A DNA stretch of 64,000 nucleotides, taken from NCBI GenBank assembly GCA_013350335.1, contig CM023540.1:20341828-20405827 (forward strand), given 5' to 3'. Of the stretch, positions 1 to 13,800 are shown one piece after another (the first letter of the stretch is position 1; each line of letters starts with the position of its first letter). Below the pieces are notes generated by a model. The model saw only the letters and a list, made by a program, of their open reading frames with translations. It was not told the DNA's origin and searched no databases. The position numbers and the translations under genes are program-made. The stretch comes from Chimonanthus salicifolius (taxonomy: Eukaryota > Streptophyta > Magnoliopsida > Laurales > Calycanthaceae).

Positions 1-1000
1 GCTTTCCTAGAAAAAATCTACAGAGCATACCTTAATGGACTTGACTCGACCAATCTTAAACTCCTAGATCATTTACATACCTAGCTCGACTAGACTAAGA
101 TTAAATGGGTTGATCCAACCCAACCCATTTTTTTATTGGATCGACCTAACCTGAGTAAGTTTAAATGTTTTGATTCAATCCAACCTAACCCATTATTACA
201 CTAGTGATCCAACTGGACTTCTATTAGCTTGGCTTCATTCAATGGATTAACCCAATGCACCCAACCTTAAATATGTTTGTTAGATTCATACTTGACATGA
301 CTCATTTATTAAATAGTTGATTTATTCAAGTACCTCGACATACTTAAATGGGCTAACCCAACTCAATCCATTTATTAAGTATGTTAACCTAGCCTATTCT
401 GATCCATGTATTAAATGGGTAGATCCATACTTGACATGGCTCATTTATTAAACAGACTAGCCATTCTAGGTACTTATCCATGCTTAAATGGGCTAGCCCA
501 ACCCAACCCAACCCTTCCCTTTTGTTGAATGGGTTAACCTAACCAGTCCTAATTCATATGTTAAACGGGTTAACCCGACCTAAACAATCTTAAGTGGGTC
601 GATTTGACCCATCATTGACCTAACTCATTTATCAAATAGTTGGCAATTTAACCGGGTCAACCCAGCTTGGCCCATTTATTTGAAGGTTGATTCAACTAAA
701 TTCATATCTAAGTCAACCCAAGTACTCAACCATGCTTAACTGAGCTGCCCAACTTGGTCCATTTATTAAAATGTTAGCCAACATGACCCATTTATTAAAC
801 AAGTTGGCCTAACTCAAACAAGGGTTGACCCGACCAATAACTAACCTAATTCATTCTGAAATTGGTTTAATAGATTAAGCATAAATGGGTTGAGCCAACC
901 TAACCCATTTGTTAAATGATTGACTTGACTTGATTTCTACCAATTTTGACCCATTTATTAAATGGCTTGACTCAACTTGATCTAACTGAGTTATGCGGTA
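1..1000. repeat. Degenerate minisatellite-like repeat (CASP intron)
   Basis: The stretch is built from many diverged copies of a motif around 'cccatttattaaatgggtt' followed by 'gacccaaccc'. Recognisable copies occur near 104, 301, 367, 440, 625, 679, 758, 787, 904 and 950. Spacing is irregular, so this is an old, decayed tandem repeat rather than a young satellite. It should lie in a CASP intron because the first visible CASP exon is downstream. The minus-strand reading frame at 875-1129 is only a product of the repeat. Confidence 0.6.
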
Positions 1001-1362
1001 GTTTTTCCTTATATAAGCTATTGTGCTGAACAAGTGCAGGAAATTTTTTGTACTATAAAATAAATTCCTGCTTAGCCATTTTCCCAAGCAAAGTTTCCAA
1101 TCAAAATCTACTTTCCCATTCAAATTCATTTTCCTAGTAAACTAACAAACTTGCTCGTACAGAATTCAGGATGCTAATCAGGTGAGGCCATTCATGAGCA
1201 TCACCCTATTAAAGTTACAGGCCACTTGGATGTTGTGTATTGAATTTGATGTTTGAAATAAGGACAAAGTGAAAAGAATTTTTTTGCTATTGCATGTGTT
1301 CCCATGTCCCACATATACTATAGACTACACAGGTGGTCCCCTAAAAAATGTTCAAATTTACC

Positions 1363-1545
1363 CATTATCATCATTATCATCATCATCATCATCGTTGCCG
1401 TTTATCCCATCTATTTGGATTTGCACTCATAATTGGATTTTACAAAAAGTTTCATACGATCTGGCTTCCTTTTTGACACCCATAGCACTCAAACCCACAA
1501 CCTTAGGGTTGCAACAATGAGTTCTTACCAACTATGCCAAAGACT
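1363..1545 (-). mobile_element. tRNA-derived SINE (family with GATGAT tail)
   Basis: Read on the minus strand, the head carries a box A-like 'tagttggtaagaactc' and a box B-like 'gtgggtttgagtgc'. The body ends in 'agatgggataaacggcaac' and a (GATGAT)n tail, seen on + as (ATC)n at 1366-1393. The same body and tail recur on the plus strand near 15664-15835 and, without a clear head, near 8810-8880. The layout of Pol III boxes, short body and simple-repeat tail is that of plant SINEs. Confidence 0.6.
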
Positions 1546-1887
1546 CGTGGCAAACTTATATGTAAGCCCTTGGAATGTCAAATTAATATATTCCCTGACC
1601 CCCACCCTGAGTAGAAAACTCTAGTTAAAACTTACATTTAGAGCGTCCATGTGGCTTTGTGTAAGAGGCTTTATATCTTAATCCTTTCTCATTTGGCTTT
1701 CGTTGTTCTTCATCCTAGTTGCAATATTTTCTTATCTTTACCCATTCTCTAGTTTTTCTTAATTGTAATGTTCCTTTTATGTTATGAAGTGTTTTGAACT
1801 CTTTGTAGTAGGATGTTGACTTCAGTGAAGCATCCTTTTGCTTGTGGGAATCCTTTCCCAGTCACCACCCTTTTTGTGATTTATCAG

Positions 1888-4800
1888 ATGGAGGAAAAAG
1901 TTAGGGAGCTTGTGGAGATCAAGCAACGTAGTTTGGCTGAAGAGAATCAGAAAACACTAGAAGTCCTAAAAGAAAGGTAGTCCTATTCATGATGATGTCA
2001 AGTTCTCTATATACTTACTCTTATTTTGCTCAAGCTAGCAAGTGATATTAATACCCGTTGGTAGCTCTAGTTGGACTGCTTGTCTATCATGGACACCACA
2101 GGAATCTATATCTTTTCAGTATGTCACATGCTTATTGACGTTGTGGCAGGGAGGGGCTGTTGCAGGATCAATTGCGACAAGCTCAGGAAAGTGTTGGAAA
2201 CATCCATAAACTTTATGAAATTGCTCAGAGCCAGTTGTTTGAACTCCGTGCTCAATCAGGTAAATGGCAATTCTGTGTTCAGTTATACTGTTATTCTGCA
2301 GTCATTGCCCCCTCCTGTCATATGTGACACTGATGGTGGAATGTATACTGTCTCATTGTACTCCTGGAGATGTTTTCCTTTGTCCAAAGTAACTCTTAGA
2401 AAAACTCTTTGTATGTGCTTCAGAGGAGGAAAGAGCAGCAAAGCATTCTGAAGTCACTCTCCTCATGGATGAATTTGACCGAGCAAATTCTAGGCTACAG
2501 AGCCTTGAGAGGGAAAAGGTAGTTCTCTTAACTATATTTGTTTTTGTTGTGTGCAATGATGCTGTAATGTTTATGAGACCTTTTACATTTCAACATGACT
2601 GTTATCTCTTTCTACACTTTCTCCATATTTTTGTGTTCGATATACTTAGATGCTTCCTCTCTTGATTTCTTGAATTTTATTATTATTCCTACTAATATTG
2701 GGAATTGCTTATTGTGGTTAACTCATCCAAATTGCTCAAAAGAGATGCATGTTTAGATGTCTGCATCAATCTTTTCATATCTTTCTATATCTAAGCTAAA
2801 GCTCACAATCCCTTTTTCCCATCCATTTTCTTGCAAAATCTGATTTCATGACATGATTACTGTGTTACAATCATTTTGAAATAATGTTTTCACCCTTGGA
2901 AATCTCAATCTGCTCTCCCAACTGATGTTGGTCCTATTGTAGAACCACCACCCACTTTCATGCGTCATTGTGCTTATGCTCTTGCTTTTTCTGCAACTAT
3001 GTGGTCTTGCACTTATAGAACTACCAGCCACTCATACCACATTGTGCCTATGCTCTTGCTCATTGTTTTTAAAATCTTACAATACATGATTTTTATCTTA
3101 TGATTCATACGATATGCTTAGATGAACGATTCATATCTATTAACAAATATTACGATTCCTATAAGTAATAGAATTATGGAGTTATTTGGAATGTGAAAGC
3201 ATAAAACCTTTTGTTTTGATAGTTTTTAAGGCTTGTCATTGACCATTTAAGACCTTTAGATTTTTTAGATCATTATGGACTTTCACAGTTTACTTGGATT
3301 ATATACTGGTCTTATACTTTTGGGAGTTGGAACATTGAAATTTGAGCTCTAATAAACTAATTAGATAATATTCACTTAATATTCAAAGAAAGTTGAAAAA
3401 TTATTCGCATTATTACCTTTTAGATATATTTTACATTGTTTCATATATTAATTTTTTTGGAGGGAAAACACTTATGAATCTTACGATTCTACGGTTTACG
3501 ATACAACGATTTGCAGTTCAAGATGTATAACAATATCATGATACGATTCGATTGTCACAACATTGCTCTTGCTTACTCTTTCTGCAACTAACTTTTAGTT
3601 TGCACCCACTTAATGACAGGAGATTCTTCCTTTGTCTTTGAGAATTAGCTTAGATGTAATTAAATTGATGTACAGGGAGGGCAGAGATTTTAGGGACAAG
3701 GGGGAAAGTTATATACAATTGTATTTTTTCTACATACATGTATTGGTGTACACTTTTTTTTTAATGTGAAAATAGCTTATCTTGTTGCTTTTCAAATACT
3801 AATAAAATGACAACAACAATAGATTCTAAAAAAAGAACTATTAAAAACCAATACGATTCTTTATCTAGTTACATGTACTTCCCTTTCATATGTAATTTGT
3901 AACAATTTGTTTAAATCTTCTGATGCACCAATGATCTTGAACTACTACTGAAAGAAATGATCTATAAATTTGGTGATAAATGAATATATCCTAGAAAGGT
4001 GTTTATTATGTGTTTTGAGTTACTATCTTACAAAATGTTCATTTGTTCATTATTGAGTAAAAAATAATTTGTGAGTTAGAATATCAGGAAATAATTCTAT
4101 ATTCTTGAATGCTACCTCATGCGCTTTTTGATTTCCTGTTTTTATATATTCTCACTTTTTAATTTAGTAAAGCAGTAAGCCATTTTTTTCTCATCTGTAT
4201 ACAATATGTGGCTCTGGGCATTGAATAGGATATAATTCTAGTTTGAAGTTTCTTGGTATTTAGTTTTACCATGATCTAAACAGAATATCCGTTTATCCTC
4301 TATAAAATTAAATTTGATTGTCTTTTCGCATTATGATTTAAAACTCAATTTTCTTAAGTTGAATTTCATACACAGGATGTTCTGCGAGCTCAATTGCAGT
4401 CTACACATGAAGGAAACAACAATAGTAACAGGCAAGAATTTTTTTTTTTTATATAAAATTTACATATACCTATCTGTGCATCATGCTTAAGGGAGGTTTA
4501 CTTTGAAAACTTTGTTTATTTGAATATGTTAAAAATTTCAATGATTTATGCATTTGATAATAAGAAGCAACTCAAATAAAACAGCTCGTTTTGCTCCTTA
4601 ATTTTCTCTATATCATTACAACAGTAAGTGTTAACATTATGTTTGGGAGGTGTCAATGCTGCCACTACATAGTTTATCTTTTAATGACTCTTCATAAATG
4701 GTTTTTTTCTTCAACTGCCTCTTTTTTATCAACCAATATGTTACTTGTTAGGAAGATACTACTACTAGCAAATTTGTTTACGGAAATGAAGATAGTCCTT

Positions 4801-7800
4801 GAATCGTTCTTTATCCATTCACAATATGAGAATTCTAGTAGAATGCACACTCCATTAGACCCTATTAAATGTTTCACGAACTGTAAGGTTGGCATTTTCT
4901 ATGTTGATTTTTTTTTTTTTTTTTGAGTGGTAAGATCAAATATTATTAAAAGAAACCAAAGGATACAAGGAGAAGAGACAAGAAAAAGCCTAAGAGGGTT
5001 AGGCCCAAAAACAAAAACAAACAAAACAAAAAGAAAAAACACAACAGAACAAAGAAAACCGCCCTAGCAAACGCTAATAGCTAGATAACCAGAACGAGCC
5101 AATGATAGAACCTGTCATGCCGTTCTTAGCAAAGAAATCCGCCACTCCATTTGCAGTCCGACTGATGTGAACAAAGGAAACCTCACGGCCGTGAATCAAC
5201 TCCTTAATCTCCCTAACCAAGGTGATAAGTTTCCAAGGGGGGCGCTTCACTCCCAACACCCATTTTACGACATTGGAAGAGTCGCTTTTAATCACTAATT
5301 TTTCCCTCCCCAGATCCACCCGTAAAGATAAAGCTCTCCTAATGCTAAGCAGTTTAGCCTCATTGGAGCCCATGTGCCCCACTGATTCCATAAAAACGAG
5401 ATGGGAGATACCCAGATGATCCCGAAGAACTCTCCCAATCCTAGCCGGCCCAGGATTATCACTAGAAGTACCATCCACATTAAACTTCAAGGTCCCACTA
5501 GGCGGAGGGGTCCACTCAACTTAAATCTTCCTTTTACGAGGTCTGTTACCTATACAACCCTTCTAAGATTGAAAGAGCACACTGGCTTTAAAATCTACAA
5601 AGATCTTGTTGGCGCACAATCAGGTAAATAAATTCCACTTAGCCTTTTGGACAAGCTCACTAAACTCCAATGATTTGCCTTCAAAGACCCTAGAATTCAT
5701 TTCCTTCCATATAGTCCAAACAACTACTGCCGGGATCGTGATTTACGCCAATCTCCTTTTAGCATTAATGTTTGGAAGGGACCAAGACTCTATGACCTCA
5801 CCCCAAGATCTTGGAACAACCCAGGAAACCCCCATGAGGTTTAATAAAACACACCAAAGTCTCCACGCAGTCGGGCAAGTAACCAGCTAGCTGACAAAGA
5901 GGGTATGTGGCAGAGGCATCCGAACACAGTAATCCTCTCCTCCTAAGATCTGTCCTTGTTAGAATTTTCCTCTTAGCGCTGCACCAAATGAACAATTGAA
6001 CTCTAGGAGGAGCCAAGCTCTTCCAAATTAAGTTTTGAGTAGCCAAGGATCCCTCCGAGTTGGGAAAAGCTAAGTTGATCAAAGATTTTACCGAGAAAGA
6101 TTCGGACGAATCACCGAGCCATATCAACTCATCATCAGCCCCCTCAACTCTCTCCTAAAGAAAAAAACCCAAGACAAATCACGCCCTCCACCATAAAACC
6201 TATCTTGGACCAAAGCCTTTTTGTTCCTCGCCACCCTATACAGTCTTGGAAAGCAATCCCTTAGGGATCTATCTCCCAACCAAATATCCTCCCAAAAAAA
6301 AAATCCTATTCCCCTTTCCCATTAAGAACCGGAGACCGCCCTTGAAAAGAAGACCATCCTCCGATCTACCTTGGCACACCCTCCACCATGCTTTAAGCAT
6401 CCCAGACCCCGCCCTATCCACCTCTTCCCCCAAGCTCCACCTATTGCTGTTAGGAGGTGCCATACTTCGCAGCGAGGATGCGGACCCAAAGCGCATTCGA
6501 TTCTTTCCCAAAGCGCCAACCCCATTTACAGAGTAAAGCCTCATTTCTTAGCCGAATAGGGGCTAAGCCAAGGCCACCCTTGGACTTAGCTTTGGAGATC
6601 TCCTTCCAAGCCACAAGATGCACTTTCCTCTCCTCCTCCTTATCACCCCACAGAAATCTCCTGAACATCAATTCCACTCGATTTGCCACACCCTTCGGAA
6701 TCTTGAACTAAGACATGAAGTATGTAGACAAGTTAATCAACACAGACTTAATAAGCGTCACTCTACCACCCAAGGATAAATACTTTTTACCCTAGCCCGC
6801 CAATCTCCTCTCTATCCTCTCAATCATTGGAGTCCAAAAGCTCTTTCGCCTAGGATTCCCGCCAACTGGCAGCCCCAAATATGTGAAAGGAAGCTTCCCA
6901 ACCCCACAACCTACCTCATTGGCCCACTCCTTAATTCTCAGATTATCTACATCAACCCCAATAAGACTGCTTTTTCCCAGATTGATGCGTAAACCCGAGA
7001 CTAACTCAAAGCATCTGAGGATCGCACGATACCCTAAAACTTCTTGTCTACCATAGTCATAAAAGAATAGCGTATCATCTGCAAATTGGAGGTGTGTGAC
7101 AACTGGCCCCCCAGGACGCACCTCAAAACCCCTCACAATACCTAGATCCTTGGCCTTCACAACAAGCTTGTTCAAGCTTTCACCCACCATTGTGAATATA
7201 AAAGGTGAGAGGGGGTCCCCTTGCCGCAATCCCCTGCTAGCAACAATTGGAGGAGTAGGAGAGCCATTCACCGGGACAGAATACCTAGTCTCCTCCACGC
7301 AAGCCTTCATCCATCTCTGCCATCTGCAATCAAAACCCATCCTTTCAAACAGATACCCACAAATGCCCAATCCACACAATCATAAGCTTTTTCCATCTGC
7401 ATTTTCTATGTTGATAAAATCAATATGGTGAAGGGGAAACCATTTGGAGGGGCTAGGCCCCATATAAGCAAGTATTGATACTATATCCATAACATGTAGT
7501 CCTTTGGAACATTCTCATTGAACATGGACCCTTGTCTATTTTCTCAACCATCCATCTGGACCACTTATCAATTGGTTAAAATAGGCTAATCATTTGAAAA
7601 TATGCATTCATAGTTCATCCATATGCCAACTCATGAATTCCTTGGATCTAATTGTTACACTTGAGTGTGGGGGCATAAATAGAAGAAGGGAAGGGGGTTT
7701 GCTTGCTTCATGGAAACTCACAAAGTGCATGACTATAATACTTATTTTATTGTCTTCTTTCACAAATGACTATCTCTGTATATAAATGTCCTTGTGTTGA

Positions 7801-10800
7801 TGCTTCAATTGTACTTTTGAGCTTATTGTTTATTGTTCACGTTTCAGTGATAATTTAGACTCAAGTAGCATTCTTGAAAACTCGCTAAGTGCAAAGGAGA
7901 AAATTATCTCCGAGTTGAACGTTGAACTTCACAATTTGGAAACCACCTTGTCAAATGAGAGAGAGCTGCACGTGAGTGAGATCAAGAAGTTGAATGCATT
8001 GCTGAATGAAAAGGTATCATCCTCTTTGGCTACAATTCATTGCTTGTTATAATTTTGGGTGTGAATTATAGGGATACAATCCTCATTTTTGTAGGCTTTA
8101 GAAACTTGACCTGTCTTTGAGAGTTATTTATATGCCTGATGGGGGTGAGCAGCTTTATCTAAGCTAGCCATCCTTGCCAATTTGGAAAGGACATTCTTGA
8201 TGGTCATCAATATGCATTCATTTATACTTGTTAGTTTATGTTCTTGAAAGGTGTTGGGGTGAATTTGTCTCCTTTCCTACAAGTGGACATGGACACAGAT
8301 GGCACTGAACATTAAAAGGTCTTATATTATTTAAAACAAATAAAACCCTCAAGATATCTTTATCTTCTTCGTCGTCTTCTTTTTTTTTTTGGAAGGGAAC
8401 GTTTGACTCTAGATGTCATAATGTAACATAAAATACTGGAAACTTTATCAAAATGACATTGAATTTTTTTCTTTTTTTTAGTACATAAACACATGTTCAC
8501 ATACAGACACAAACACTTCCTTTTTTTTTTCTAATATACTCTTCCTTGTTTAGTTTCTTCTGCCAAGTTAGGTTTTAGTTATACAAGCTTGAACAAGTTG
8601 ATTAAAGTGCTTGCTACTTAAGTCATAAATGGGTAATGATTTATTTTGTTTTTCTGTTTTCCCACTATTTGTTCTTCTTAATTTACAGGATACTGCTCTT
8701 GAGGAGATCAAGAAAGAGCTTCAGGAAAGGCCAACCAAAAAATTAGTTGAGGATCTGCACAAAAAAGTTAAAATTTTGCAGGTATCACCTATACAGTTAG
8801 CAAATCTATGTGCCGTCATCTTCATCATCATCATCATCATCATCATCATCGCCATTTAATCCTATCAGTCTGTGGTTGACAAATCTATGTGTATATATAG
8901 GTAATAGTCTAGAGAGATTGGTCACTATTTTGCAAAATAAAGACCTTGCCTGTTTTAAATTATGGCGCCCAACTAGATGCATGCAAATAACTGGGTGTAG
9001 ATGAATAGGAAGATCATTAGGTGAATTAGAAGTGCACAAAAGTTCAACTTCATTGCATCATCATCATGGCAAAATTCATAGGAGGTCAAAATTTAATAGC
9101 TTTATAGGCATTAGATAAAACTAACTTCTTTTCTTGAATTAAACTGTGCAAAAGATGGATGGCTAGATAGATAGGTGGATAGGCCCACATGGATGGTTGG
9201 GTTTAAAAGGTCTTGGCTTGGACATGGTGCCTATAAAGCCGAGTTTTCTAAGGCTTTAAAAATTCAACTTAATCTGAAATTCATTAGGTTGATCAATGGA
9301 TTGTGAAAGTCAGATTGGTGGCAATTTTGGTATCGCATTTTTTGAAAGGCCTTGGCTGTGTATGCTACTTATAAATTTTTATTTTTATTGGATAAAAGAA
9401 GCGATTTTTTTAAGGGTCTCAAAATTTCACATTTATTTAATGATGAAAATTCATCAAGGTAGATCAATGAGGTTTAAAAATACAAATTGGGTACAGGTGC
9501 AATTCAGGAAATCTCTACGCCCCCGAAACCTCTGTTCATCAAGTTTGGCCATGCCTTGTGCACAATTTTGGCACCAATCTTGACCTTCGTGTATTCTCGT
9601 CTAGGTCACGGAATCTTGACCTATGACATTAAGCTTTCCATAAAGACAGGGTTAAGCTTGTGAGGTGTAAGCGATTAGATTGTTGCTTCAGGAAGGCGGT
9701 CATCAGATGGTCTATTTTGAGGTCAGCAAATATCAGGGCTGATAGATTAGCCAAAGAGGAGCTTTTGCAGTCCAGTTCTTTTGTTTATTCATAATTTGAC
9801 ATAGAGTTTTAGCAGTTTTTCTTTCATACATTGTGTAGTCATTTTGTTTGTCTTAATAAAAAATTACCTTTTTAAAAGAAAAAAAATAGAAATGATGGAG
9901 AAAGAAGAAAATGGAACATCTTAGCAACAATGAAATGGACCATTTCATTTCTTTTGATATGTTCTTATTAAAACACATTTAGTCATTCATGAATTGTCTT
10001 CATTTCTTCAGTTTGGGCGTACCTTGAAGGACTTGATTTTTTGGTATTTGTCATTATTACTTTATTAGCCAATCACTGCTCACTAGTGTGCAACTAATGA
10101 TATACTTTTAGGTTTTGGAAATCTTAATACATGCTATAAGATATTGTCAATGCACTGTGATTTTAAATTCATTCAACCTATTTGGCATTTTAGACCATAG
10201 TTTTTGGCTATATTCATTTTGATTATTTGGTGCTTATATCTGTAGGCAGTGGGCTATAATTCAATTGAAGCAGAGGATTGGGAACTAGCTACTAGTGGAG
10301 AAGAAATGAGCAAACTTGAGTCCTTGCTACTTGATAAGAACCGGAAAATGGAACATGAACTCACACAGCTGAAGGTAATAGGTGAAGTGGCCCATGAGTT
10401 TTGTCGAACTTCATTCTCTCCAATTTTATGATATGCCATAGTAGTCAAGGCTCAAGGTGCCAAGGGGTCTTGTATCCTAAGGTGAAAGGCACACATTTAG
10501 GTGCGAACCTTATTTGTCAAGCACACTTAATCAGATACGAAATTATATGTAGATGTATAGGTTTTTATTCTTGTTTCATCAAATGTCAACAAAATACAAT
10601 GCTACTCATCCAAGGCACCAAAAATATTGGCAATTAAGCTTTCAAGATTAGATAATTATGTATTCTATATATGCACAAGGATATTATATATTATTTAGTG
10701 TTTCTAATTAAATATTGCTAGCAACTACTTGATTTTAACTATAATATTTTACTAGCTATTACAAAAGCTTTTAAAAATAGGCTTATTATAGAAAATGTTT

Positions 10801-13800
10801 CTAAAAAACTAGGCCTAACTTGGGTGAGCCTACCTTACAGTTAGGCAAGGTGAAAATAGATTTCAAGATTCATGTCGTCCTCGTTCTATTAATATATTCA
10901 TCCATTTGTTACTGCTCAAAAAAAAAAAAGAGGTGAAAATATATTTAGAGCCCAGGTGTAGCCTGAATTCCGTTACTAAAAGTATGCAAGACCTAGAGGA
11001 GAGGAAGGGGGGGGGGGGGGGGGGGTGAATAGGTCTGATCCAATTTTATTTTCCTTTTTATAATAAATCAATGTAACAATATGTGTAGCGGAATAAACGT
11101 GTGTGCAAGTGATAAACAAATAATCAAACCATTAAAACAAATCACATTAGTGGTTCGGTTCACCTGAACCTACATCCATTGTCAGACTTTCCAACTCTAG
11201 GGTTGTCTCAATATACTATGAATAGGCTTCACACCTAGATAGTACAACCTAATTTTTTATAGAGGTTCGACCCCCATGGTCTAATCCTCGACGCCTAGTT
11301 TTTTGGGTAGTTCAAACACAGTGTTCTAATCCACTTTACAACTTTTATCAAATAAAAAGTAAAAGACTAACACTTGCCTTGGGCCTCCACAAATCTTCAT
11401 AAAGTGTGTTCTTCTTGTTGATGTCTCCGCGCCTTCTACCTTCAGATCTGGTCCATTCTTCAGAGAGTTTGGCATAGCGGAACTTGGGTTCTAGGACAAG
11501 GATTTTACTGGTTTTTGGGTCCTAGAGAATCAGTCCTCATCTTCTTCATAACTTAAGCATCGAATGCTTTTTCATGTCCTTGCAAAGGATGATGAAGAAT
11601 AGAGGAAAGGTAGGAGAAAGGTCTCTGGCTGCTGTTGGGATTTTCCAATATTCAGATCTGTGTTTTAAAATAGAACAACTGAGTATTTATAAACAGATCT
11701 TCCAACGGTTTCAGTCTGGAGGCCTCCAGATTTTCTTCGAGGCCTTAAGCCTGTATAAGGTAATACAACAGACTGGATATTCAAATATCAAACCTTAATT
11801 CTAATGATTTTTAGTCAAAGACGACTCACACATACTCCACCTGTCATTGATTTCTAATCAGGATCTTTGACTTAATGAAATATGAAGTGGCAAAAGATTT
11901 TCAAAAAATCTTTTCAAAATCAAATGGGATCCTCTTGAAAATATTCCAGTTTTGTAAAGATTTTGAAATTGAGGAGCCTCCAAAGATTTTTACAGTTTTG
12001 TAATGTTTTCGAAATTGAGGAGCCTCTAAGGATTTTCACAGTTTTGTAAAGTTTTCGAAATTGAGGAGCCTCTAAGGATTTTCACAGTTTTGTAAAGTTT
12101 TCGAAATTGAGGAGCCTCTAAGGATTTTCCCTCCCAAACTAAGTCAAAGGACAACTAGACTTAGATGCACAAATAGATATAAGCTGTCACGATTCTCTCG
12201 GACGATCTCGAGGCCTCCAGACTGGGGACCAAGGATTTTCATAGTTCCATCCAGATTTGTTCCCACATGTTTCAGTCTCGAGGCCTCGAGGCCTCGAGGC
12301 TGTAACCTATTTTCAGATTTCCAATTTATTAAGCTGTTGACTTCTAAGGTAATTGGGCTTGACCTAAGGTCCACTAGGGTCTACATACCTGTGTTCCAAT
12401 CATGTGTAGACTGTAGAACCTTCAATGCATAGTAGATCTTCTGGCAGATTTTAGACATCTTCAAATTCTTCCAAGGCAAGGACACACACATGGTCACGGA
12501 ATTGACAAAACACAGACTCGGTCAAACCGAGGCACTAACACAGCCAAGGCACACCTTTCATTATTATTTTCTCTGCTATGCACAGTACCTGTTTTTTAAA
12601 TATAGAGCTAGGGAGAAATGAATGCTCTGTTTATTGTGCCATCTTTCTTCCAGAAACAAATTTCCCCTTTAAGTTCTATAAGGTTTTTTTTCCCTCTCAC
12701 CTTGTTTATTGGGCCTAATGTTTGTTGTCCTACTAACCATTTAAAGGTGAAAATTTCTGAGAAGACAAGTTTGTTAGAAGCTGCTGAAGCAAGGGAGGCG
12801 GAACTAGTTGCAAAAGTGAATGAGCAACAAAAGTTAATCACAAAACTTGAAGATGATATATTGAAGGTACATCTTAATTTTTGTACACCAATTATTTTGA
12901 GAATATTCCAAATTGATCAGTTATTATTATCTACTTAGTTGTTGACATGAAGATTAAGATGAATTAAATTTGAAAAAAGAAATACTCTACTTGAATTTTC
13001 AGCCTATCCGAGCATAGGATGCGCATTTTAAATTATGTTGCTTGCATTAAAACTTAGCTTTTAAAGAATTCTTTTAACTTGGTTGAATATTTTTTTTACC
13101 TTCTATTCATGTTATCATGTTTTTCGTACTTGGTACTGGTATGTATGTTTTAATAGATAAATCAGACTCCCACATGTTTGTTTCAATCAAAATTTATTTA
13201 TAATTCTTATGATACAGGGCTACAGCTCTGTAGATCGAAAAGGCACTCTATTTGATGATTGGGATCTTAAAGAAGTTGGAGTCTCAGAAATGTCAGAGGT
13301 GCCTTTCTTTTTCCTATTACTTTTTTTTTTGAGTGGTAACAAAAGGGAATTTTATTATAGAAAAAGATATTACAGAAACATATAGAAAGGGGTCTAAAAT
13401 GTTCAAATGTTATTTTGCTACAGAAAGTGAATTCTCTTTCCTCTTACTATTTTGTTCATGCTCATGTTCAAATGTTACGGATTTGTCAGAACATTTCTAA
13501 GTGTTGTTGATAGATAAATTTCTTCTCTCCTCCTCTCCCTCCTTTCTGAAATGACTGGTGGACATGATTATTAAAAACATGAGTATATTCCATATTACAT
13601 GGAGCCCATTTATGTAGGAAACTACCTTTTTAACTTTACCCTAGTGCTTTATTTCCCATGGTTTAGAGGCTCAAGTTGAAAGCTTGAAATGGCTCGGTTC
13701 TTTGGTTAAACATAATATGACCTGCATGTACATGAATTTGTGTAATTTGCGTAATTATTCAAAATGACCTTGCCAGTAGTTCAAATATTTTGGTAGCTTC

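Larger units (their letters stand above)
10437..12575. repeat. Dispersed repeat family X, copy 1 (interrupted)
   Basis: The sequence begins 'catagtagtcaaggctcaagg', has an AT-rich core with 'caacaaaatacaatgc', and ends in 'aggcacacctt'. The same order of blocks is seen at 22899-23815 and 30921-31372. Near-terminal 'caaggtgc' and 'gcacctt' blocks give weak inverted ends, suggesting a non-autonomous DNA transposon. The solo LTR at 10964-12540 separates the last few dozen bases from the rest. Confidence 0.55.

Noticed and set aside
1160..1190. Possible tiny CASP exon between 'gtacag' and 'gtgagg'
   Set aside because: Its translation in no frame fits the residues expected before the exon at 1888.
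11948..12131. CRISPR-like array
   Set aside because: Units are directly adjacent with no unique spacers, and the locus is a plant LTR.
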